Shown: positions 53,839 to 63,299, numbered from the stretch's first letter. The stretch: DNA of 64,000 bases from Roseburia inulinivorans DSM 16841 (GCF_000174195.1 NZ_ACFY01000091.1:1-64000); one strand, 5' to 3'. Numbers and translations: made by a program. The notes: generated from the letters alone by a model not told the origin.

Positions 53839-56307
53839 ATGTCTAAAACAGCAGCAGTCTTCAATAAGAAAAAATTTATCAATGATGTAACAGAGACAGT
53901 CCGTCATATGTATCGCAAACAGTTAAAAGAAGCAAGCCAGCAGGAGATTTTCCAGGCGGTATCCTACGTCGTAAAAGACGTTGTGATCGATGACTGGCTG
54001 GCAACCCAGCAGGCATTTGACGATCAGGATCCAAAGATTGTCTATTATATGTCAATGGAATTTCTGATGGGCCGTGCGCTTGGAAATAACCTGATCAATT
54101 TAAAAGCTTACAAAGAAGTGAAAGAAGCTCTGGAAGAAATCGGACTGAATCTTGACGTGATCGAAGATCAGGAGCCGGATCCTGCACTCGGAAACGGTGG
54201 TCTTGGACGTCTTGCAGCATGCTTTATGGAATCACTGGCAACACTCGGATACGCAGCTTACGGCTGCGGTATCCGTTACCGTTATGGTATGTTCAAACAG
54301 CAGATTTCGGATGGTTTTCAGGTAGAGGTACCGGATAACTGGTTAAAGAATGGCTACCCATTCGAACTTCGCAGACCGGAGTATTCCTACGAGATCAAAT
54401 TCGGCGGCTATGTCCGTACCGAAGACATGGGAAATGGCAACACCAGATTTATCCATGAAGGCTATCAGTCCGTTATGGCGATCCCATACGATATGCCGAT
54501 CGTAGGATATGATAATCATATGGTAAATACGCTGATGATCTGGGATGCAGAGCCTAAGGAAGGTTTCCAGTTAGATTCCTTTGATAAAGGAGATTATAAC
54601 AAAGCGGTAGAGCAGGAAAACCTTGCACGTAACCTGGTGGAAGTCCTTTATCCGAATGACAATCATATTCAGGGAAAAGAACTTCGTTTAAAACAGCAGT
54701 ATTTCTTCGTATCTGCAAGTTTACAGCGTGCGATCGCAAGATTCAAAAAGCATCATGAGGATATCCATCAGCTGCCTGAGAAAGCAGTATTCCAGATGAA
54801 TGATACACATCCGACGGTTGCAGTGGCAGAGTTAATGCGTATTTTGCTGGATGAGGAAGGCTTAAGCTGGGAGGATGCGTGGGATATCACAACCCACTGT
54901 GTTGCTTATACCAACCATACCATTATGGCTGAGGCTCTTGAAAAATGGCCGATCGAGATTTTCCAGAGACTGCTTCCGCGTGTATATCAGATCGTGGAAG
55001 AGATCAACCGCCGTTTTGTTTTACAGATCCAGGAGCAGTATCCGGGCAACAATGATAAAATTGCAAAAATGGCAATTTTATATGATGGTCAGGTAAAAAT
55101 GGCGCATCTTGCGATCGTTGCAGGTTATTCTGTCAACGGTGTTGCCAGACTGCACACAGAGATTTTGAAAAAAGAGCAGTTAAAAGATTTCTATGAGATG
55201 ATGCCGCAGAAGTTCAATAACAAAACCAATGGTATCACACAGAGACGTTTCTTAGCACATGCGAACCCGCTTCTGGCTGACTGGGTGACAGCACATGTGG
55301 GAGAAGGCTGGATCACAGACCTTTCCCAGATCAGGAAACTTGCGCCTTATGCAGATGATAAAAAAGCACAGCAGGAGTTTCTGGAGATCAAGCACCAGAA
55401 TAAAGTGCGCCTTGCAAAATATATCAAAGAGCACAATGGAATTGATGTAGATCCGGATTCCATCTTTGATGTGCAGGTGAAACGTCTTCATGAGTACAAA
55501 CGTCAGCTGTTGAATATCCTTCATGTTATGTATCTCTATAACGAGATCAAAGAGCATCCGGATATGGAATTTGTTCCAAGAACATTCATTTTTGGTGCAA
55601 AGGCAGCAGCCGGTTATAAAAATGCAAAACTTACCATTAAACTGATCAACAGCGTTGGAGAAGTGATCAACAATGATAAGAGTATCAATAATAAGATCAA
55701 AGTGGTATTTATCGAGGACTACAAAGTTTCCAATGCAGAGTGGATCTTTGCAGCAGCAGATGTCAGCGAGCAGATTTCGACTGCAAGTAAAGAGGCATCC
55801 GGTACCGGTAATATGAAGTTCATGTTAAACGGTGCCCTGACACTTGGAACGATGGATGGTGCGAATGTCGAGATGTACGAGGAAGTCGGACCGGATAATA
55901 TGTTTATTTTCGGTATGAGTTCTGACGAAGTGATCGCACATGAGCATAACCGTGATTATGATCCGATGCAGATTTTCAACACGGATCAGGATATCCGCAA
56001 AGTTCTGACACAGTTAGTGAACGGATTCTACTCACCGAACGACTCCGAACTTTTCCGTGACCTGTACAATTCACTGCTGAATACACACAGTACACAGTAC
56101 GCGGATACTTACTTCATTCTTGCAGACTTCCGTTCTTATGCAGAAGCGCAGAAGAAGATCATGGAGTATTACAAGAACAGGAGCGCCTGGGCAAAGAGCG
56201 CTATCTTAAACACTGCACATTCCGGCAAGTTCTCATCCGACAGAACGATTCAGGAATATGTGGATGATATCTGGCATTTACCGAAGGTAAAGGTTGATGT
56301 GGAATAA
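53839..56307 (+). CDS. glgP: glycogen/maltodextrin phosphorylase, long form (GlgP2)
   Basis: 822-residue GT35 phosphorylase, closer in length to classical GlgP/Mal[42 protein letters not shown] and [15 protein letters not shown] are present. It starts 4 bases after ileS, behind AGGAG, so it may be drawn into ileS transcription. A second phosphorylase (750 residues) lies at 22490. The two differ clearly in length and sequence and are not a recent duplication. Confidence 0.95.
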   Translation: MSKTAAVFNKKKFINDVTETVRHMYRKQLKEASQQEIFQAVSYVVKDVVIDDWLATQQAFDDQDPKIVYYMSMEFLMGRALGNNLINLKAYKEVKEALEEIGLNLDVIEDQEPDPALGNGGLGRLAACFMESLATLGYAAYGCGIRYRYGMFKQQISDGFQVEVPDNWLKNGYPFELRRPEYSYEIKFGGYVRTEDMGNGNTRFIHEGYQSVMAIPYDMPIVGYDNHMVNTLMIWDAEPKEGFQLDSFDKGDYNKAVEQENLARNLVEVLYPNDNHIQGKELRLKQQYFFVSASLQRAIARFKKHHEDIHQLPEKAVFQMNDTHPTVAVAELMRILLDEEGLSWEDAWDITTHCVAYTNHTIMAEALEKWPIEIFQRLLPRVYQIVEEINRRFVLQIQEQYPGNNDKIAKMAILYDGQVKMAHLAIVAGYSVNGVARLHTEILKKEQLKDFYEMMPQKFNNKTNGITQRRFLAHANPLLADWVTAHVGEGWITDLSQIRKLAPYADDKKAQQEFLEIKHQNKVRLAKYIKEHNGIDVDPDSIFDVQVKRLHEYKRQLLNILHVMYLYNEIKEHPDMEFVPRTFIFGAKAAAGYKNAKLTIKLINSVGEVINNDKSINNKIKVVFIEDYKVSNAEWIFAAADVSEQISTASKEASGTGNMKFMLNGALTLGTMDGANVEMYEEVGPDNMFIFGMSSDEVIAHEHNRDYDPMQIFNTDQDIRKVLTQLVNGFYSPNDSELFRDLYNSLLNTHSTQYADTYFILADFRSYAEAQKKIMEYYKNRSAWAKSAILNTAHSGKFSSDRTIQEYVDDIWHLPKVKVDVE

Positions 56308-56330
56308 AGAATAGATGTTTTGATCAGAAG

Positions 56331-56394
56331 GCAGTTCTGTGATAGGTATATAGTCATTGCTTGGGAAACGTATCTATCATGGAACTGCATTTTT
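56331..56394 (+). terminator. terminator after glgP2
   Basis: GCAGTTCTGTGATAG (56331-56345) pairs with CTATCATGGAACTGC (56374-56388) with two wobbles, followed by T5. It separates the ileS-glgP2 unit from the lipid gene cluster. Confidence 0.85.
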
Positions 56395-56444
56395 GAAATC
56401 TAAAAGTATTTTCAGCAAGCTGATTTGAAAGGCACTAAATCATT

Positions 56445-56798
56445 ATGAAAAATATAACTTTTTTAGACAGCATTAAATGTGCTGTAAAGGGAATGAAGTA
56501 TGCTTTTAAAACAGAAAAAAATTTTAAATATTATTTCTTTATTGCCTTATTTTTTCTGATTTTAAATATTTTATTAAAATCAACAAAACTGGATTACATT
56601 TTGTACATAATTGTAACAAGTGGAGTTTTGATGGCTGAATTAGCGAATACAGCTATTGAACATGTTGCAAATGCTATATCAGGTAAATACAATGAGGAGA
56701 TTCGATTAGCAAAAGATATTGGTTCCGGTATTGTGTTAATGCAGGGATTTGCTTTTTTTATTGTAGAGGGAATAGTTTTTATCACTAAATTTGTGTAA
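56445..56798 (+). CDS. diacylglycerol/undecaprenol kinase family protein (DgkA)
   Basis: 117-residue membrane kinase of the DgkA family with three helices. ELANTAIEHVANAISGKYN and AKDIGSGIVL correspond to the catalytic ExxNTAIE and AKDxxAxAV motifs. In Gram-positives this family usually phosphorylates undecaprenol, but members can act on diacylglycerol. It opens a seven-gene A+T-rich cluster and its end overlaps the next gene by 8 bases, so the product is likely tied to that pathway (inference). Substrate unknown. Confidence 0.85.
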   Translation: MKNITFLDSIKCAVKGMKYAFKTEKNFKYYFFIALFFLILNILLKSTKLDYILYIIVTSGVLMAELANTAIEHVANAISGKYNEEIRLAKDIGSGIVLMQGFAFFIVEGIVFITKFV

Positions 56799-57444
56799 AC
56801 AAGAGAGGAAAGACCCGGCAGGCAATCCTATTTGGGATGCGCTGGATCATAGCAGAAAATATATGATAATTTTAGATATGTATTTAACGATGTTATCCGT
56901 TATATTGGGTGGTATATTGAACATGCTTTTTGTAAAAACAAATTTTTATAAAAAGTATAAATATCCGATTGACTGTAACAGAAAATTCAGGGATGGGAAA
57001 AGGATATTTGGAGACAATAAAACATGGATAGGTATTGTGTCCATGATTGTCTGTTGCATCTTATCTCAGGTATTTATAGGTTTTATCTGTAATGCTTTCA
57101 ATATCAATAATCATAACCAAATCTATCGTTTTTATGAAAATAAAGTAGGGGTTAATGTTTTGACAGGATTTTTGTTCGGCTTTATGTACATGTTGTTTGA
57201 ACTGCCAAATTCATTTATAAAAAGAAGATTGGATATTGAATGTGGAAAAACAAATACAAATATAATAGGAAAATTATTCTTTGTCATAGATCAGATCGAT
57301 TCCCTCATAGGAGTCATGCTGATTTTAGTGATATTTGCTAAAATCTCCTGGAAACAATACTTTGCGTATATTTTCATTGGTGGATTCACTCATATTATGG
57401 TAAACTTATTTTTATACAAAATCAAAGTCAGGAGAAATGTATGA
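56791..57444 (+). CDS. CDP-archaeol synthase (CarS/DUF46)-like cytidylyltransferase
   Basis: 217-residue membrane protein with about five helices. PIDCNRKFRDGKRIFGDNKT followed by WIGI matches the CarS signature (PID...FxDGxRxxGxNKTWxG), and NSFIKRRLDIECGK with FFVIDQIDSLIG matches the second conserved block. CarS activates an unsaturated diether phosphate with CTP in archaea; bacterial homologs may act on another phosphatidate-like lipid. The start is uncertain: ATG 56791 overlaps dgkA but lacks a clear ribosome binding site, and ATG 56863 is an alternative. It overlaps the next gene. Confidence 0.78.
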   Translation: MCKQERKDPAGNPIWDALDHSRKYMIILDMYLTMLSVILGGILNMLFVKTNFYKKYKYPIDCNRKFRDGKRIFGDNKTWIGIVSMIVCCILSQVFIGFICNAFNINNHNQIYRFYENKVGVNVLTGFLFGFMYMLFELPNSFIKRRLDIECGKTNTNIIGKLFFVIDQIDSLIGVMLILVIFAKISWKQYFAYIFIGGFTHIMVNLFLYKIKVRRNV

Positions 57445-58094
57445 AAAGGGAAAAGAAGTTATTCATCGGATGCTTTAATAAATCGGTTATTTTAACGTAC
57501 ATTGGAGTTATTTTTGCCCTTGCAGGCATTTTTATATTAATAGATTTACAGGAAGCGGAGCAAATGAACCTTGTGATGTTTTGTCTGATCATTTCTGGTC
57601 TGTGTGATTTGTTTGATGGCTTTATTGCCAGAAAATGCAACAGAAATGAAACACAAAAAGCTTTTGGAGTTCAGATCGATACATTATGCGATATTATCTC
57701 ATTTGTTATATTTCCGTCGATTCTTTTGTATAAAATGGCATTTCAGCATCATTCTCAGATGGTATTTACGGTTTCTATCGTGATGATTATTTTATATGTT
57801 TTGTGTGGTATTACCCGGCTGGCATGGTTTAATATATTAGCCAATGCCGGAAGTAAAACAACTTATTATCAGGGTGTACCAGTTACATATATTTCGTTTG
57901 TTGTCCCTGTTTTTTATGTGGGCATTCAAAGAATTCCCTTCCTGATGCGCAATATAAATGATATATTTGTGATCCTATATGGTGTTATGGGATTTTTGTT
58001 TGTGGCGAATTTGAAAATAAAAAAACCATCAGGAAAATGGTATGTATTTTTTTCGGTCGCTGCGATTGTCACAGTGGTATTACTTTTTATTTAG
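57441..58094 (+). CDS. CDP-alcohol phosphatidyltransferase (PssA-like)
   Basis: 217-residue integral membrane enzyme with the complete CDP-alcohol phosphotransferase signature: CDLFDGFIARKCNRNET then QKAFGVQIDTLCD, that is D-x2-DG-x2-AR-x8+-G-x3-D-x3-D. Six or so helices. With a decarboxylase gene next door, serine is the most likely acceptor, making a phosphatidyl- or archaetidyl-serine synthase. Overlaps carS-like gene by 4 bases and the psd-like gene lies 8 bases downstream. Confidence 0.87.
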   Translation: MKREKKLFIGCFNKSVILTYIGVIFALAGIFILIDLQEAEQMNLVMFCLIISGLCDLFDGFIARKCNRNETQKAFGVQIDTLCDIISFVIFPSILLYKMAFQHHSQMVFTVSIVMIILYVLCGITRLAWFNILANAGSKTTYYQGVPVTYISFVVPVFYVGIQRIPFLMRNINDIFVILYGVMGFLFVANLKIKKPSGKWYVFFSVAAIVTVVLLFI

Positions 58095-58102
58095 TGGTGG
58101 TT

Positions 58103-58960
58103 ATGGTTAAAATTTATCATAGAGACAGTAAAAAACTGATAGAAGAAAAAGAATATCAGGAAGAGTTATTGATTTTTTTATATAAAACAGTGATAGGAAG
58201 AAGCTTATTAAAGTTATTTGTTGCCAGACCATGGTTCAGCAATTTAAGAGCAAGATATCAGAAGAGCCCTGAATCAAAAAAAGATATTTTGCCGTTTGTA
58301 AAAGAATATCATGTAGATATCTCCGATTATAATATTGATCGCTTTGACAGTTTTAATGATTTTTTTACAAGGAAAAGAATGTATGGAACGACAACCCGGT
58401 CAAATGAATTGATGGCAATTGCTGACAGCAAATTATCTGTTTATAGAGTTGATGAAAAACTGAAATTGAATATAAAGAATTCTATTTATGAATTAAAAGA
58501 TATTATTCAACAGAAAGAAATTGCTGATTTATATAAAAACGGATATGCTCTTGTGTTCAGGTTAGCGGTGAATGACTATCATCGTTATGTATTTTTTGAT
58601 GATGGTGAATTAATTTCTTCTGAATTTATAAAAGGTGAATTGCATACCATAAGGCCTGTTTCTGAAAAATATAAAGTGTATGCCAGAAACAGCAGGGTTG
58701 TGAATGTCATGGATTCAAAATCGTTTGGTATCATTACGCAGGTTGAAATAGGTGCTTTACTTGTGGGGAAAATTGTCAATCATAATACTCATATGTTCAG
58801 CAGGCTGGAAGAAAAAGGTTATTTTGAATATGGTGGTTCTACTATTGTAATGTTTTTTCCACCCAATATCATGATAGATGAAGATATATTAAGACAATCT
58901 CAGGCGGGATATGAAACTCAGGTTTTCATAGGTGATAAAATCGGACAAAGAAAGGAATAA
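58103..58960 (+). CDS. psd: phosphatidylserine decarboxylase-like enzyme
   Basis: 285-residue pyruvoyl-dependent decarboxylase. NDYHRYVF contains the active-site His; MFSRLEEKGYFEYGGST corresponds to the KGxEMGxFxxGST processing site, where the Gly-Ser bond is cleaved to make the pyruvoyl group (here GGST instead of LGST). ATG 58103 (MVKIYHRDSKK) is used; the longer frame overlaps the previous gene. It would convert the serine lipid to an ethanolamine lipid at the membrane. Second or accessory copy status unknown. Confidence 0.88.
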   Translation: MVKIYHRDSKKLIEEKEYQEELLIFLYKTVIGRSLLKLFVARPWFSNLRARYQKSPESKKDILPFVKEYHVDISDYNIDRFDSFNDFFTRKRMYGTTTRSNELMAIADSKLSVYRVDEKLKLNIKNSIYELKDIIQQKEIADLYKNGYALVFRLAVNDYHRYVFFDDGELISSEFIKGELHTIRPVSEKYKVYARNSRVVNVMDSKSFGIITQVEIGALLVGKIVNHNTHMFSRLEEKGYFEYGGSTIVMFFPPNIMIDEDILRQSQAGYETQVFIGDKIGQRKE

Positions 58961-58966
58961 AGAGCC

Positions 58967-59872
58967 ATGTTTGCTGCATTAAAAAGGTTAAATATTTATC
59001 AAAAAGAAATGTATCCAATCATTTCAAGATTATTATTAGGATATTTGGTGTTTGGTGAAATTTATTTTATCATTCTGTTAAATCATGGAATTATAGATGT
59101 GAAGTTTGGGATACAGGAACTGGTTTGTGGATTTACAGTATTTAGTTTTCTGTTCTGGCTTAGGATCGCAGATGATTTTAAGGATTATGAACTTGATTGC
59201 AGATTATTTAAAGAGCGGCCATTGCCTTCTGGAAGAGTGACGAAAAAGGATTTGGGTATTTTTATAACAATATTAATCGCTATTACTCTGGTCTTAAATT
59301 TTATTTACATGAATAATTTTTTGTTTTGTGTTTTATTATATACCTACGGCTCCTTCATGGCGGTATGGTTTTTCCAAAAACATAAAATTGCGAAATCATT
59401 ACCTCTGGCTTTAGTTACGCATAATCCTGTTCAGATATTTATCAATCTTTACATAGTATCATTTACAGTTATTAAATATCAGCTGCCATTTTTTGATCTG
59501 ACGAATATGCTGGCATTGCTGACTTTGTATTTTCCAGCTTTGATCTGGGAAGTTTCAAGAAAAATAAAAGCTCCTGAGGAGGAGACGGAATATGTAACAT
59601 ACAGCAAACTTTTTGGATACAAAAAAGCAGTTAATTTCGTATTTATTGTTACATGGATTGATATTTTTACAAATTTTGCTTTAGTCTGGAATTTAAATAA
59701 ATGGTCAGTGCTCGCACTGTTACTCAATGTGTTATGGTGCAGCTGGAAATTTGTTGAATTTAAAAAGAATCCTACCAAATACAAAATTGTAACAAAAGTA
59801 GAAATGTATACGTATATTCAGGAATCACTGATGATTCTAACCATTATCCTGTACATTATCATGCATAGGTAA
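58967..59872 (+). CDS. UbiA family prenyltransferase
   Basis: 301-residue membrane protein with about eight helices. LRIADDFKDYELDCRLFKER is the first aspartate-rich motif (DDxxDxxxD), which binds Mg-prenyl diphosphate. The second, WEVSRKIKAPEEETEYVTYS, is more degenerate, with Glu in place of Asp. UbiA members transfer isoprenoid chains to quinone rings, heme, ribose phosphate or, in archaea, to geranylgeranylglyceryl phosphate. AGAAAGGAAT is upstream. Its place beside CarS-, PssA- and Psd-like genes suggests the lipid-forming subgroup, but the acceptor is inferred. Confidence 0.82.
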   Translation: MFAALKRLNIYQKEMYPIISRLLLGYLVFGEIYFIILLNHGIIDVKFGIQELVCGFTVFSFLFWLRIADDFKDYELDCRLFKERPLPSGRVTKKDLGIFITILIAITLVLNFIYMNNFLFCVLLYTYGSFMAVWFFQKHKIAKSLPLALVTHNPVQIFINLYIVSFTVIKYQLPFFDLTNMLALLTLYFPALIWEVSRKIKAPEEETEYVTYSKLFGYKKAVNFVFIVTWIDIFTNFALVWNLNKWSVLALLLNVLWCSWKFVEFKKNPTKYKIVTKVEMYTYIQESLMILTIILYIIMHR

Positions 59873-59885
59873 ACTTGGAGAAAAA

Positions 59886-62004
59886 ATGAAACACAGAAAT
59901 TTGGAAATTTTGAGAGAACATTATATCAACGTTCCTGATTTTATTGTTGTTGACGGTAAAGAGGAATTGGATCTCAGTTTTTCAAAAGAGGAATTGTTTG
60001 CAGTCCGCTCCTCTTTTGAGGTGGAAGATAATGATGAGAACAGTTTTGCAGGACAGTTTGATACTTTTTTAAATATAAACAGAAGGGATGTTTCTTTTTA
60101 TATTGATAAAGTAAAAGAGAGTTATAAAAAATTAAATATCACGAATACGGCATCAAAAGTAATTGTCCAGGAAATGATACAGTCAGATTATTCAGGTGTT
60201 ATTTTCACAGCAAATCCAACTGGAATTTTAAATGAAATGGTTATTGTAGCTGGGGAAGGATTAGGGTGCAATATCGTTGAAGATAAAAATTTCCACAACA
60301 ACTTATTATTACAATGTGGATGACAAAAACTATTACTTTGAAAATGAAAACATATTAAATAAAAATATATTAAATGACTTAATTGAAATTGCTGTCAAAA
60401 TAAAAAAAATTTTTACAGAAAGATATGGATATTGAGTATGCAGTTAAAGATGATAATGTCTACATTTTACAGGCAAGACCAATTACAACTTTAAAATACA
60501 GTAAGACGGTCATTTTAGATAATAGTAATATTGTTGAGAGTTATCCGGGAATCTCGCTGCCGTTGACTCAGAGTTTTGCAAAGCAGATTTATGCAGATGT
60601 TTTTAAACATTGTATTTATCACTTATCCCAAAAGGATAAAAATTTAGTGGACGGTATGTCAGATCATTTAGATCATATGCTGGCATGCACAAATGGAAGA
60701 ATTTATTATGATATCAATAATTGGTATCTGATCATCAAGTTATTACCATGCTCAGACAAATTAATTAAAATATGGCAGGAAATGTTAGGGGTTGAGAATA
60801 AATATGTAAATGATGAAAAGATACCTGTTACATTTTTAACGAAAATAAAAATTGTGATTTCATTCTTGCATTTTTTAAAATCAACTCCCGGATCAATGGA
60901 AAAATTGAACAGAAAATTTGAGGCTGATTTAATAATTTTTAAGGAGCAGGTTCAATCTCAAAATTCGCTTCAGGATTTATTAGATACCTATAAAGTGATA
61001 GAAACGGCAATTTCCAGTGACTGGTATATTACACTGATCAATGATATGTATACTTTTATTTATACAGGACTTTTATCGAAAAAAGAGAAGGAGCAATTAA
61101 ATGATATTAAGAACCTTGAGAGCATGAAGCCGGTCATGGCTCTTAATATGCTGATTCATGTTTATAAAAAAGAAAAAAAATCGAATCGGTTTAATAAATT
61201 ATTTGAGCAATATATTGAATTGTATGGCGACAGATGTCTGGGCGAATTAAAGCTTGAAACACAGACTTACAGAGTGAATCCGGATTTGTTATTGGAGTAT
61301 ATTCAAACACAAAATGAGACCAGTCTGAACAAGACAAGTGAAAATATGAAAGAAAATAGAAAGTTAAAGAAAGCAAAACTTGGCATTTATAACAGGGAAA
61401 TCTCAAGATTAAACAGAACCAGGATTTTTGGGCTGGCAAGAAGTATTTTCCTGAAAATTGGTGAAATTCTGACCGCAGAGGGAAAATTAGAACATAGAGA
61501 AGACATTTTTTATCTGTTTTTGGATGAGATTAACGAAAAGGATTCTTATATTGGACTGGTAAAGGCGAGAAAAATTGAATATAAAAAAATGAAAATATTC
61601 CAGCTTATAGCAGGCTGGTTTACGCAGATGAAATCGTTGAAAAACATTTTGAAAATATCAGTATGATAAACAATCATGACAATTTATTTGGAATAGGTTC
61701 TTCGATGGGAATCGTGGAAGGGGAAGTGATTGTTGTAAAAGAAGCTGATTCCAACCTAAGCGTTAAAAATAAAATTATAGTCGCAGAATCGACAGATCCG
61801 GGATGGGTATTGCTGATCAAGGATGCGAAAGGGATTATTGTAGAGAGAGGTTCTATTTTAAGCCATACGGCGATCATTACAAGAGAACTGAAAAAGCCTT
61901 CTATTGTAAATGTTAAAAATGCAACAGGGCTGCTCAAGAACGGAGACAGAGTGCAGTTAGATGCATACAAGGGAATTGTAAGAAGAATAGATGGAACTTT
62001 ATAA
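59886..62004 (+). pseudogene. rifampin-phosphotransferase-like dikinase (PPDK_N + swivelling His domain), three frameshifts
   Basis: With three single-base corrections this is one frame of about 705 residues. The ATP-grasp part has VRSSFEVEDNDENSFAGQFD, IVQEMIQSDYSGVIFTANP and, after the breaks, YILQARPIT. A central helical region (about 205-590) follows. The end carries the swivelling phosphohistidine domain (STDPGWVLLIKDAKGIIVE, GSILSHTAIITREL with the His). The C-terminal PEP-utilising barrel of PEP synthase is absent; the layout resembles rifampin phosphotransferase, which uses ATP to phosphorylate a hydroxyl. Frames change near 60286 (A5), 60402 (A8) and 61583 (A7). Substrate unknown; may be a lipid precursor. 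Confidence 0.72.
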
Positions 62005-62016
62005 ATGGAGAAGCAT

Positions 62017-63087
62017 ATGAACTATAAAGTGATTTATGGAAAAAACGATCTGGTATATACAGGTTTTTTGGCATTACCCGGCAAATTATATCAAAAGAAT
62101 GAGCTGACACAGGATTATGATACAGAATATAAACTATTACATGAAAAACACACCTTAAGTAAATATTTTAACATTACACCTTTTGTTGTAATTGATAAAA
62201 ACAGCCAGATGCCTGTTGCGCGATGTATGTTGACATATTATCCGGAGGATGATGTCGCATATTTTGGCTTTTTTGAATGTATCGGACAGCAGGAAATAGC
62301 AGAACAATTGTTAGATACTGTTTCAAAAAAAGCCAAAAAGGATGGAAAAACGAAATTGTCAGGTCCTGTGGATGCTTCTTTTTGGATAAAATATAGATTG
62401 AAAATTAATTTGTTTGATAGAATTCCGTATACAGGGGAACCGTATAATAAAAATTATTATTATAAATTACTCTCGGATTGCGGGTTTGTAGTACAAAATC
62501 ATTATACATCTAATATTTATCCTATTATAGATATGGATTATTATAACGAGAAATTCGAGAAACGTTATGAACAATTTCTGAATAAAGGTTATGAGATCAA
62601 AAGCCCTGCGAAGAAGAACTATCCATATATCATGGAAAAAGTGTATGAACTGATCATGGATTTATACAGTGATTTTCCGGCTTTTAAGTATATTGAAAAA
62701 GAAGATTTTATGGATATTTTCGGCTCTTATAAATACATATTAGACTATGATATGGTTAAAATTGCTTTCTATAAAGAAGAAGTTGTTGGATTCTTTATAA
62801 GTGTTCCGAATTATGCTAATTTGCCTTATAAATTAAATGTCAGAAATTTTTTTAAAATTCTTCAAATAAAAAATAAACCGGATGAATATGTGATGCTTTA
62901 TATGGGAGTAGATAGAAGACATCTGGGATTAGGGAATGCATTATCTAATGTTATTACAATGGAATTAAAGAATAAACATGTTCCGAGTATTGGTGCATTA
63001 GTAAGAGATGGTAAAATCACACAGAGTTATGCAAGTGAATTAATTCGGGACAGATATGAATATGTATTATTGGAAAAGAAGCTGTAA
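62017..63087 (+). CDS. YghO-like GNAT-fold protein
   Basis: 356-residue protein. LSGPVDASFWIKYRLKINLF, then PYTGEPYNKNYYYKLLSDCG, resembles the GP...S...G...P-YN-P-YY--LLE--GF pattern of YghO-type proteins, and YMGVDRRHLGLGNALSNVI is a GNAT CoA-binding turn (RRxxGxG). GGAG at 62007-62010 selects ATG 62017. It is the last gene of the lipid cluster and could acylate a lipid or headgroup, but the family has no firmly known function. Overall family call by motif only. Confidence 0.62.
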   Translation: MNYKVIYGKNDLVYTGFLALPGKLYQKNELTQDYDTEYKLLHEKHTLSKYFNITPFVVIDKNSQMPVARCMLTYYPEDDVAYFGFFECIGQQEIAEQLLDTVSKKAKKDGKTKLSGPVDASFWIKYRLKINLFDRIPYTGEPYNKNYYYKLLSDCGFVVQNHYTSNIYPIIDMDYYNEKFEKRYEQFLNKGYEIKSPAKKNYPYIMEKVYELIMDLYSDFPAFKYIEKEDFMDIFGSYKYILDYDMVKIAFYKEEVVGFFISVPNYANLPYKLNVRNFFKILQIKNKPDEYVMLYMGVDRRHLGLGNALSNVITMELKNKHVPSIGALVRDGKITQSYASELIRDRYEYVLLEKKL

Positions 63088-63099
63088 GGAGAAAAAGGT

Positions 63100-63276
63100 A
63101 TGGTCAGTGTATTTCAGGAAACATGGAATGAAGGAGAGGCAAAAGGTATTATTGAAATGGGGCATGATTTTGGACTTTCTGAGGAGGATATTTTAGCAAG
63201 ACTTCAAAAAAAGTTGAATGTTTCACTACAAAAAGCACAGGAATATATTTCCGCATATAAAAAACAGAACGCATAA
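63100..63276 (+). pseudogene. C-terminal fragment of an Rpn/YhgA-like nuclease
   Basis: A 58-codon frame, MVSVFQETWNEGEAKGIIEM then GHDFGLSEEDILARLQKKLN, matches the helical C-terminal tail (EGxAxGxxExxxxLxxxxxS/LxxIxxxL) of Rpn-type recombination-promoting nucleases/PD-(D/E)XK transposase-like proteins. The nuclease domain itself is missing. It has GGAGAAAAAGGT upstream and starts 13 bases after the GNAT-fold gene. Likely a remnant marking the edge of an acquired block. Confidence 0.6.
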
Positions 63277-63299
63277 GAAAAGATAAACAGTTACAAAAA

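Noticed and set aside
59886..62004. Calling the dikinase a phosphoenolpyruvate synthase
   Set aside because: The C-terminal PEP-utilising barrel is missing and total length is well below PpsA; the layout is that of RPH-like enzymes.
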